A stretch of DNA of 64,000 nt. Origin: Lactiplantibacillus modestisalitolerans. Lineage in GTDB: Bacteria; Bacillota; Bacilli; Lactobacillales; Lactobacillaceae. The notes under the pieces are model-generated. The model was given only the letters and a program-made list of their open reading frames with translations. It made no database searches and was not told where the DNA came from. Shown here in pieces: positions 55,839-62,440 of the stretch. Location: contig NZ_BJEA01000014.1 in assembly GCF_005405425.1 (NCBI RefSeq), positions 1 through 64,000 of the forward strand, in the 5' to 3' direction. Positions within the stretch are counted from its first letter, which is position 1. The number at the start of each line of letters is the position of its first letter. Made by a program: the position numbers and the translations under genes.

Positions 55839-56408
55839 ATGGAAATTGATAATGATTCAGCCTATCAGCAGATGATCAACGGGGAACTGTACTTAGAATC
55901 GCCGATTTTACAACGACAACGGCGGACGATTCGCCGGAAGCTAATGCAGTATAATCAGATTGTTGATAACGATGAACGGAATCAGTCAATCAAGGGGCTT
56001 TTGCGCTCAGCCGGGGATCGATTCTTTGTCGAACCGACCTTTGAATTTAGTTACGGTGTGAACATTACGATTGGCGACCACTTTTACGCGAACCACGGGG
56101 TCACGATTTGTGACGAAGGGTTGGTTAAGATTGGGAACGACGTTAAGTTTGGGCCCAAGGTCGGGCTCTACACGCCGCAACACCCGCTTGATCCGGCGGT
56201 TCGGCGAACGGAAGCTGAACGAACGGCGCCAATTACGATTGGTAACGACGTTTGGGTCGGCGGGAGCGCCTGCATCTTGCCCGGCGTTACCCTTGGAAAC
56301 AACGTCATTGTTGGGGCGGGCGCGGTTGTGACCCATTCATTCCCAGATAACGTGATTATTGTTGGCAACCCGGCTCGAGTTTTGAAAGCCAATCCGCCGA
56401 AGGACTAA
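55839..56408 (+). CDS. Sugar O-acetyltransferase, left-handed beta-helix (maltose/galactoside type)
   Basis: 189 residues of the hexapeptide-repeat family. SAYQQMINGELYL and a basic helix start the N-terminal cap; the helix core reads IGNDVKFGPKVGLYTPQHPLD (catalytic-loop His) and ITIGNDVWVGGSACILPGVTLGNNVIVGAGAVV. Transfers acetyl from CoA to the 6-hydroxyl of sugars such as maltose or galactosides, perhaps for detoxification. RBS AGGAAG. Shorter than its paralogue at 60803, and its catalytic loop (TPQHPLDPAVR) differs slightly from TASHPIDAVIR there. Confidence 0.92.
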   Translation: MEIDNDSAYQQMINGELYLESPILQRQRRTIRRKLMQYNQIVDNDERNQSIKGLLRSAGDRFFVEPTFEFSYGVNITIGDHFYANHGVTICDEGLVKIGNDVKFGPKVGLYTPQHPLDPAVRRTEAERTAPITIGNDVWVGGSACILPGVTLGNNVIVGAGAVVTHSFPDNVIIVGNPARVLKANPPKD

Positions 56409-56484
56409 TTGACAATTCGGCCGGAATCGATGAAAATAAAGCTGTAAAAGTTCTAAATTTTTCTATGCGAGGAGCGGTTGTGTC

Positions 56485-56928
56485 ATGGCAACGATGAGTC
56501 CTAAAGAATTTAAACATATTTTAGTTGGGGTTGATGATTCGGAAGACGCCCAGTTAGCTTTTCGTTACGCGATTAATCGCGCGAAGGCGGACGGTGCGAA
56601 GTTGACGATCGTCTCGATTTTGGAACAAGATAACATGAACGTCTACGAAGCGATGAGCAAGGACTATGTCCATGGAAAGCGCGCGGATCTCGAAGCCCAC
56701 GTCTTGAAGTATAAGGCGCTTGCAGAACGGTACGGGGTTCAAGACGTGAACGTGGTCGTCGATGAAGGCGATCCTGGTGAAACCATCGTCAAGGACATTA
56801 TTCCTGCGTTGAAGCCGGACCTGCTCGTAATTGGGTCGGTTTCAAAGCAGGGGGTGCGTAAGTATTTTGGATCGCAGGCGGCCTACATGGCCAAGCACGC
56901 GTCCATTTCAGTTTTAGTTATTCGTTAA
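56485..56928 (+). CDS. Universal stress protein (UspA family)
   Basis: 147 residues, one Usp domain. KHILVGVDDSEDAQLAFRYAI is strand 1 and helix 1; VIGSVSKQGVRKYFGSQAAYMAKHA carries the G-x2-G-x9-GS-like ATP-binding pattern in degenerate form (GSVSKQG...GSQA). Such proteins respond to acid, starvation and oxidative stress and may bind ATP. RBS GAGGAG lies 10 nt upstream of the ATG. Own terminator. Confidence 0.92.
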   Translation: MATMSPKEFKHILVGVDDSEDAQLAFRYAINRAKADGAKLTIVSILEQDNMNVYEAMSKDYVHGKRADLEAHVLKYKALAERYGVQDVNVVVDEGDPGETIVKDIIPALKPDLLVIGSVSKQGVRKYFGSQAAYMAKHASISVLVIR

Positions 56929-56944
56929 ACAAGTCGTAACAGGG

Positions 56945-56974
56945 CGGGCAATCCGGCGAGGTTGCCCGTCTTTT
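56945..56974 (+). terminator. Terminator of the UspA gene
   Basis: CGGGCAA (56945-56951) / TTGCCCG (56962-56968) followed by TCTTTT. Confidence 0.8.
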
Positions 56975-57014
56975 CTATAAGGACGTTGTGAACTACATTT
57001 GAAAGAGGAACGTT

Positions 57015-57659
57015 ATGAAATCAATTACGCTTTACTTAGTTGTTGCGGGAGCAACGTATTTTAATCAGTTGGACCGCTTTCAGGGGTGGAGTGGCACCCC
57101 GTTAACCCCCACGGGAAAAATGGCGGTTGAAACGCAAGCCCAACAGTTACGCCCGGTTCAATTTGCAACGGCGGCGACGGATGATACGAGCCGTGGGCAG
57201 CAGACGTTAGACCTACTGTTACGGCATAACGAGTCAGCGGTGATGCCACAAGCGCTGGAAGACTTACGCGGCCCGTTTTACGGCGGCTTTGAAGGCCAAG
57301 AACGTGCGGCCGTTTGGTCGGGATTTGCGACTAAGCTTGGCTACGCCAGTGACGCGGCCTTTGCGGCGGACCAAACGCCGAGTGAGTTACAAACGCTATT
57401 ACATGATCATGATGCGGCCAGGCTAGCCGAAAACGGGGCTGAGTTTTGGCACCGGTACTTACGCGGTTTGACCACGGTCTATACCGAGGTCGCGGCGCAA
57501 ACGAACGTCCTACTAGTTGTTGACGGAGCGGTGGCCCGCATGATTCGGTACCTCGCGACTAAGCAATTACCCGCGGCCCGGACGATTGCGCCTGCTAGTC
57601 TGACCGTTGCGACCTTCGACGGTCAGACGTTTCAACTACTAACTGAGTCGAAAGACTAG
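57015..57659 (+). CDS. Histidine-phosphatase superfamily homologue lacking the catalytic residues
   Basis: 214 residues. The fold is clearly that of the phosphoglycerate-mutase-like phosphatases: LYLVVAGATYFNQLDRFQGWSGTPLTPTG aligns with the usual LYLVRHGETxFN...GxxDxPLTxxG. But the RHG core has become VAG (Arg to Val10, His to Ala11) and Glu to Ala13, and the second histidine (normally SHG) is VDG (His to Asp170). No phosphohistidine can form, so it should be a pseudoenzyme, perhaps a binding or regulatory protein. RBS GAGGAAC. The reading frame is intact, which argues against simple decay. Confidence 0.88.
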   Translation: MKSITLYLVVAGATYFNQLDRFQGWSGTPLTPTGKMAVETQAQQLRPVQFATAATDDTSRGQQTLDLLLRHNESAVMPQALEDLRGPFYGGFEGQERAAVWSGFATKLGYASDAAFAADQTPSELQTLLHDHDAARLAENGAEFWHRYLRGLTTVYTEVAAQTNVLLVVDGAVARMIRYLATKQLPAARTIAPASLTVATFDGQTFQLLTESKD

Positions 57660-57733
57660 TCGGCTTGCAGTTAAACGAAAAATGCGCTAACGTGGTAGCG
57701 AAATAAATAAATTTATAATGAGGGGTTTATCAA

Positions 57734-58039
57734 ATGCAAGTCAGTGTAATTACGAGTGTCGTTGCCGGTGAAACGACGGTTAAAACCGAAGCGGTTGAAG
57801 CGTTCATCAAGGCACTAAGCGACCAACTTGGGGAAAAGTTTACGATTAGTTTAGACGCGGACTACGGTCAAAGCTTGACCGACCAAACGGCCGACGTCTA
57901 CCTAGTTTACTTTGGCGCCCAGGCGAACTTAACGCCGCAACAGCGCAGTCAAATGATTATGTTCTTCTCGGATGATGATATTAACAACCAAGCAATTGGT
58001 CGGTTTGTGGATATGTTACAACAATTGGACAAGCACTAA
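57734..58039 (+). CDS. Hypothetical protein (101 residues)
   Basis: Small soluble alternating alpha/beta protein (VSVITSVVAGETTVKTEAVEAFIKALSDQL...ISLDADYG...VYLVYFGAQANLTPQQRSQMIMF). The pattern loosely resembles PTS EIIB or response-regulator-like folds, but no catalytic motif is visible and I do not assign a family. RBS GAGGGG. First of a close cluster of five small genes ending at 59466. Confidence 0.75.
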   Translation: MQVSVITSVVAGETTVKTEAVEAFIKALSDQLGEKFTISLDADYGQSLTDQTADVYLVYFGAQANLTPQQRSQMIMFFSDDDINNQAIGRFVDMLQQLDKH

Positions 58040-58065
58040 GCACTTGTCCACAGGGGGGGCGCGTT

Positions 58066-58320
58066 ATGATTTTTATGATTGGTCTCATCACAATTGTGCT
58101 TGCGGTATTGGAAGAATGGGTCTTTTCAGCGAGCCGTCACTTTTGGGTTGGCGGGATTGCCCCCATTCTTTGGACGGTCGCGTTGGCCATACTCGTCCTA
58201 ACCAATGCGCCCCAACTAACGGCGCGTGAATACGGGCTGGCGGTAATTGCGGTGATTATTCCGTACGTCTGTTGGGGGAATGGTTATCAGAAACATGCGG
58301 ATCGGCGGCGAGCAAAATGA
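58066..58320 (+). CDS. Small membrane protein (84 residues)
   Basis: Three hydrophobic segments (about 3-18, 28-45, 57-72) and a basic tail HADRRRAK. RBS AGGGGGGG lies before the ATG, 26 bp after the previous gene. The stop codon overlaps the next start (ATGA). Family not recognised. Confidence 0.75.
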   Translation: MIFMIGLITIVLAVLEEWVFSASRHFWVGGIAPILWTVALAILVLTNAPQLTAREYGLAVIAVIIPYVCWGNGYQKHADRRRAK

Positions 58321-58784
58321 CCGTCACGGTGCGCTTCGTGCGGGCCGCAACGGTCCCACGCCAATTATTATTAACGGCTGATCCGGATTGGAACCACGTG
58401 CAGACCTACTTAGCCACGGCGGACTGCTACGGCGCGTTCGTCGGCTCAGTGCTAGCCGGTGTAATCGTGGTGGCCCCACAAACTAATACCAGCCGCGAAG
58501 TGGTCAACTTAGCGGTCCAACCAGCCTTTCAACATCAAGGCATTGCTAAACTGTTGCTGGCCGCGGCAATTGATGCCGCTCACCAGGACGCGCAATGTGC
58601 GGCGCTTGAAGTCGGCACGGGGAATTCGTCGTTGCGGCAACTGGCACTTTACCAGCGCGCCGGGTTTGAAATGCAGACGGTTTGGCCAAACTATTTTGTG
58701 GAGCATTATCCACAGCCGTTGTTCGAAAATCAAATTCAATGTAAACACATGGTGCGGTTACGGTTGATAACTGCAACCGAGTAG
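58317..58784 (+). CDS. GNAT-family N-acetyltransferase
   Basis: 155 residues. VVNLAVQPAFQHQGIAKLLLAAAI is the acetyl-CoA-binding motif A (Q-x-x-G-I-A) and LRQLALYQRAGFEM motif B. Starts at ATG 58317, overlapping the stop of the previous gene by 4 bp; the longer open frame upstream has no RBS. Translationally coupled in the small-gene cluster. Substrate unknown. Confidence 0.9.
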   Translation: MTVTVRFVRAATVPRQLLLTADPDWNHVQTYLATADCYGAFVGSVLAGVIVVAPQTNTSREVVNLAVQPAFQHQGIAKLLLAAAIDAAHQDAQCAALEVGTGNSSLRQLALYQRAGFEMQTVWPNYFVEHYPQPLFENQIQCKHMVRLRLITATE

Positions 58785-58796
58785 GAGGTGGCCCGA

Positions 58797-59267
58797 TTGT
58801 GGCGCGCAAATAATTTGATCAGCAGTTGGTTTTACGGTGCAATTGCGGTCTTTATCGTAATGTTTTTTACAGCCAAGCAGGAAGTTAACCACATCGTCCT
58901 GCAATTTAATCCGTTAGTGATCTACAGCTTGATCTGTGCGGTCGGGCTGTTTCCAATCGTCAAGTACCGCTGGCCGAAAGTCTTTCAAATTTGGCGGAAA
59001 ACGCCAAAAGAAGCGCCGAGCACGCAACCCGATGATGACCAGATTATTCAGGATTCTGGGCGGCCCTGGTCGGTTCCTGCTAAGCGGACGAAGCCCAAGC
59101 CGAAACCCACGGCCCTAACGCCGCAGGTTGAAGCCAAAAGCGACTTCATGGACGGGTTCATTAATTTCTTTAAAAATATTTTGATGGCGTTAATTTTAGT
59201 TCTGATTAGTCCGTTCGTTTGTGGCTTTTTCTGGGTCCATGATCGTCGAACGGGAGGGCGTCATTAA
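58797..59267 (+). CDS. Membrane protein of unknown function (156 residues)
   Basis: Two N-terminal helices (about 12-30 and 42-58), a hydrophilic Pro/Lys/Thr-rich loop (about 70-120, KRTKPKPKPTALTP) and a C-terminal helix (about 132-150) ending in basic residues. Starts at TTG 58797, 8 nt after AGGAGG; the upstream GTG 58788 overlaps that RBS. No family recognised. Overlaps the next gene. Confidence 0.75.
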   Translation: MWRANNLISSWFYGAIAVFIVMFFTAKQEVNHIVLQFNPLVIYSLICAVGLFPIVKYRWPKVFQIWRKTPKEAPSTQPDDDQIIQDSGRPWSVPAKRTKPKPKPTALTPQVEAKSDFMDGFINFFKNILMALILVLISPFVCGFFWVHDRRTGGRH

Positions 59268-59466
59268 GCGCGAACGTCAGGTCAGCCGGTGGTTAGTTCC
59301 CATCATGACGGTGATCGTCTTAGCTGGCTTGGCGCTTGTCCGTAATAGTCAGTGGCAACAGTTCGTGGCGTTACTGATTGGCTTAATTTTAGTTGATCAG
59401 TGCCGGCCGGGGCGGTATTTAAATCACCTAGTTGTCCACTTATTGACAAAACGGTCGTCGAAGTAA
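59239..59466 (+). CDS. Small membrane protein (75 residues)
   Basis: Basic N-terminus, helix WLVPIMTVIVLAGLALV, second helix FVALLIGLILV and basic end. ATG 59239 overlaps the previous gene by 29 bp. A strong GGGAGGG lies further in (59252-59258), just before an ATT codon at 59263, so a shorter product from a rare start is possible. Last gene of the cluster. Confidence 0.6.
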   Translation: MIVEREGVIKRERQVSRWLVPIMTVIVLAGLALVRNSQWQQFVALLIGLILVDQCRPGRYLNHLVVHLLTKRSSK

Positions 59467-59496
59467 AAAAAGTTATCCCCAGTGGATAACTTTTTT
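59465..59496 (+). terminator. Terminator of the small-gene cluster
   Basis: AAAAAAGTTATCC (59465-59477) / GGATAACTTTTTT (59484-59496), perfect 13-bp stem. Confidence 0.92.
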
Positions 59497-59637
59497 GCGT
59501 TCAACGTTATTGACAGGCTTTGAACTGTGTCGAATTAAGTAAATCGTGAGAAATTTAGAAAACCACCGGGTGCGCTTTTATTCGCATCCGGTGGTTTAGA
59601 TGGTTTAGATGGTGTTGGGGTGATGCCTTGCTTGCGA

Positions 59638-59876
59638 TATAGCCGAAACGTGCTCCGGGCCAACTGACGCCTGCGCCTGCTACGATAAGGCTACAATGCC
59701 AAAACCAGGCATCATGGCCTTGTCTAGGTAGTGCTCAGCGGTTCACTGCGATATAGCCGAAACGTGTTCGGCCAGACTGGTCCTGCGGTTAGCTACGCCA
59801 CCGGCACCATGCACAACCCGCATCGCACCGGTGGCTAGGCTAATCCTCAGACCAACCCGTCTGGCCTCACACTCTA
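59638..59876 (+). repeat. Repeat family 2, two units
   Basis: Ends CCTCACACTCTAT at 59877; its last bases supply the TAG stop codon (minus strand) of the signal peptidase gene. Contains GCCACCGGC...CCGGTGGCTAGGC. Nothing else is seen between 59497 and 59637. Confidence 0.8.
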
Positions 59877-60491
59877 TGGCTCATACCCATTAATAAATTC
59901 CTTCCGTGCCTGCCACGGCCAGGCCTTTACCACGCCAATCATTTCATCCTTAGGGACCAATCCCCAATAACGGCCATCATTCGACACGCTTCGGTGATCC
60001 CCCATCACGAAGTAGTACCCCTTCGGCACCTTGTTCGTCTTGAGTGACTTCTGCCACCCCTGATTATGACTCAAACTCGTCAACGTCCAACCCGCCACCT
60101 TGCTATGCTTGTTCGGCATGAAGGTTCCAGTCGTCCGCTGGTACTTATTCTTTAAATACGTCTGCTTAACCAACTTGTTGTTGACGTACAACTGACCTGA
60201 GTCGGTATACCGTACGGAATCACCGGGCATCCCAATGACTCGCTTCACGTAGACCGCCTTCTTATCCGTTTGGTTCGGGTCGACCCCGTACGCGTTGAAA
60301 ACGACGACCGAACCAGCCTTGACGGGACTGGTTTTGAACGCCACCACGCGTTCGCTGTCCTGTAAGTTAGGCTGCATTGAAGTCCCGTCGACTCGGACCA
60401 TGGTAAACCAAAATTGCCGAATGAGGAGGGCGATTCCCAGACCGACGACGATCGGAATGACCCAGCTCATAATAGATTTAAATGTTTTCAC
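59874..60491 (-). CDS. lepB: Signal peptidase I
   Basis: 205 residues. Membrane-bound serine protease that cuts signal peptides of secreted proteins, such as the two surface proteins here. One N-terminal helix (about 8-28), then box B DGTSMQPNL with nucleophile Ser38, box D VYVKRVIGMPGD with general-base Lys83 and box E GDHRSVSNDGRYWGLVP. Starts at GTG 60491 with AAGGGAG upstream. The stop codon is the first TAG of a family 2 repeat, and the C-terminus INGYEP is at the repeat edge. Confidence 0.95.
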   Translation of the reverse strand: MKTFKSIMSWVIPIVVGLGIALLIRQFWFTMVRVDGTSMQPNLQDSERVVAFKTSPVKAGSVVVFNAYGVDPNQTDKKAVYVKRVIGMPGDSVRYTDSGQLYVNNKLVKQTYLKNKYQRTTGTFMPNKHSKVAGWTLTSLSHNQGWQKSLKTNKVPKGYYFVMGDHRSVSNDGRYWGLVPKDEMIGVVKAWPWQARKEFINGYEP

Positions 60492-60711
60492 AGTTTTAAC
60501 TCCCTTAGATGGTGTGTATAACTCACATTATATACGATTGCTTCGCCAGCGTGCACCTAAAAGCCATAATCAGTTAAAAAAAATACGTCGAACCGCACCC
60601 CCAGTAACTTGCGCATCGGCCTTAAATTGAGAGGGCTTGCAAAATGAGCGTAAATTTGGTTAACTAAGCGGGAACGCCAGTAACTATACTGGACCAAAAC
60701 GCTAGAGCGTG

Positions 60712-60782
60712 TGCCGAGAGTCGGTTAGCTGGTGAGCAGAGCCAGCTGACTTTTGACGCGCGTTTCGGCTATTAACATTCGA
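60712..60782 (-). repeat. Repeat family 3 (inverted copy)
   Basis: AGTCGGTTAGCTGGTGAGC and CCAGCTGACTTTTGACGCG arms followed by GTTTCGGCTATTAACAT, just before the RBS of the acetyltransferase gene. The 60491-60803 gap otherwise holds only promoter-like sequence (TATAAT on the minus strand for the peptidase gene near 60528). Confidence 0.65.
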
Positions 60783-60802
60783 AAACGCACGGAGGAAAAA
60801 AG

Positions 60803-61420
60803 ATGACTTCACAAAAAGAACGCATGACTAGTGGGCGCCTGTACGTGGCGGCCGACGTTCAATTAAAACGCGAAATGCACCAAGCTCGCCGGTTGACCCG
60901 GCAGTTTAACGCCTTCGATGAGGACCATATTGCGGAACGCCAAGCACTGTTGCCCCAATTGTTTAAGCACTTTGGCGCTGGCGGCTACGTTGAACCACCG
61001 TTTCGGACGGACTACGGGTGCAATACGACGATTGGCGAACACTTTTATGCCAACTACGACGCAATCTTAGTTGACTGCGCCCCGATTACGATCGGTGACC
61101 GGGTACTGTTTGGTCCGCGGGTTGGTTTATATACCGCTAGTCATCCAATTGACGCCGTTATTCGGGGCGAAGCCCTTGAATACGCCCAACCGATTACGAT
61201 TGGGAACGACGTTTGGCTGGGAGGTAACGTCGTGGTTAACCCCGGCGTCACTATTGGGAATAACGTTGTAATTGGCTCAGGTTCAATTGTGACTCACGAT
61301 ATTCCGGATAACGTGGTTGCGGTTGGAAACCCGTGCCGGGTGTTGCGCCCGATTACGGCTGCCGACCACGAAAAGTGGGCACGCGAAAAAGCGGCGTATT
61401 TTGCCAGTTTAGACGACTAA
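60803..61420 (+). CDS. maa: Maltose/galactoside O-acetyltransferase
   Basis: 205 residues, hexapeptide-repeat acetyltransferase. The N-terminal cap KERMTSGRLYVAADVQLKREMHQARRLTRQFN is typical of Maa/LacA; the active loop LYTASHPIDAVIR has the catalytic His; the rest is PITIGNDVWLGGNVVVNPGVTIGNNVVIGSGSIV. Acetylates maltose, glucose or galactosides. RBS GGAGGAAA. Paralogue of the gene at 55839 but longer at both ends. Confidence 0.92.
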   Translation: MTSQKERMTSGRLYVAADVQLKREMHQARRLTRQFNAFDEDHIAERQALLPQLFKHFGAGGYVEPPFRTDYGCNTTIGEHFYANYDAILVDCAPITIGDRVLFGPRVGLYTASHPIDAVIRGEALEYAQPITIGNDVWLGGNVVVNPGVTIGNNVVIGSGSIVTHDIPDNVVAVGNPCRVLRPITAADHEKWAREKAAYFASLDD

Positions 61421-61445
61421 CGCCGGTCGCGGTTGAATGATTTTT

Positions 61446-61601
61446 TTACGAACGCTTGGAATCGTTATGGTTCTTAGCGTTCTTTTTGTCGTCGCGCTCC
61501 TTTTTCTCGATTTTACGGAAAAAGAGCGTATTCAGAAAGTACGTGAAGGCAATCATGAAAACGGCGAGCATTAGTAAGGTAAAAACGACTTGGGTAACCA
61601 T
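61446..61601 (-). CDS. Small single-helix membrane protein (51 residues)
   Basis: ATG 61601 has a near-perfect RBS (AAAGGAGGCG). One helix (about 4-27, VVFTLLMLAVFMIAFTYFLN) and a long charged tail rich in Lys, Asp and Asn (KIEKKERDDKKNAKNHNDSKRS). Divergent from the ABC ATPase gene at 61728. Function unknown; such tail-charged microproteins often modulate a membrane partner. Confidence 0.7.
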   Translation of the reverse strand: MVTQVVFTLLMLAVFMIAFTYFLNTLFFRKIEKKERDDKKNAKNHNDSKRS

Positions 61602-61727
61602 GTGGCGCCTCCTTTGAAAGGTTACTTTCATGATACGGCCAACGGGGCATCTTGGCAACTTGCTAGCCAGGGTGGTCGAAAGTACGGTATGATAAAAGGT
61701 GCAAACGGATACATAGGAGGGCGCAAA

Positions 61728-62429
61728 ATGGCATATATTGAAGTAGTGAAAGAAACCCGAACGTTTCAAAACGGTGAACAGACGACCGTCGCCAACCGCG
61801 ACATTTCGTTTGAAGTGGCCCAAGGCGCGGTCGTGACAATCTTGGGTCCGAGTGGCGCGGGTAAATCGACCTTGCTCAACATTCTCGGGGGAATGGATAG
61901 TCCGACGAGTGGGCAGGTGTTGATTGATGGGGCCGACGTTAGCCAAATGACGGCCCGCCAGTTAACGACGTACCGCCGGCAAGATGTTGGCTTCGTTTTT
62001 CAATTTTATAACTTAGTTCCGAACTTAACCGCCCGTGAAAACGTGGAGTTGGCGTCTCAAATTACGAGTGACGCCCTCGACGTTGATGAAGTTTTAGAAT
62101 TAGTCGGTTTAACGCACCGGGCCAACAACTTTCCGGCCCAATTATCTGGTGGTGAGCAGCAACGGGTTGCAATTGCCCGGGCAGTGGCTAAAAAGCCGAA
62201 ACTGTTACTCTGTGACGAACCGACCGGGGCCCTGGACTATCAAACTGGTAAGCAAGTGTTGAAAGTTATTCAGGACGCGGCGAAGCAGACTGAGACGACG
62301 GTGATTATCGTGACCCATAATAGTGCGATTGCGCAAATGGGCGATCAGGTTATTCGAATTAACGACGCCCAAGTTCAATCGGTTGAACACAACGCGCACC
62401 CGGTGCCACTTGCCGAGATTGAATGGTAG
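61728..62429 (+). CDS. ABC transporter ATP-binding protein (LolD/MacB type)
   Basis: 233 residues. Walker [10 protein letters not shown] (about 41-49), Q-loop [14 protein letters not shown], signature [15 protein letters not shown], Walker [13 protein letters not shown] and switch His in VTHN. Type VII ABC family that works with FtsX-like permeases by mechanotransmission. ATG 61728 is preceded by ATAGGAGGG; the open frame upstream (from 61590) has no RBS. 11 bp before the permease gene. Confidence 0.95.
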   Translation: MAYIEVVKETRTFQNGEQTTVANRDISFEVAQGAVVTILGPSGAGKSTLLNILGGMDSPTSGQVLIDGADVSQMTARQLTTYRRQDVGFVFQFYNLVPNLTARENVELASQITSDALDVDEVLELVGLTHRANNFPAQLSGGEQQRVAIARAVAKKPKLLLCDEPTGALDYQTGKQVLKVIQDAAKQTETTVIIVTHNSAIAQMGDQVIRINDAQVQSVEHNAHPVPLAEIEW

Positions 62430-62440
62430 GGGGTGGCGGA

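Noticed and set aside
57015-57659. Active phosphoglycerate mutase
   Set aside because: RHG and the second histidine are both replaced, so catalysis by the known mechanism is impossible.
61602-61946. Longer version of the 51-residue minus-strand gene (166 codons)
   Set aside because: The extension runs over the RBS and start of the divergent ABC gene; AAAGGAGGCG marks the shorter start.
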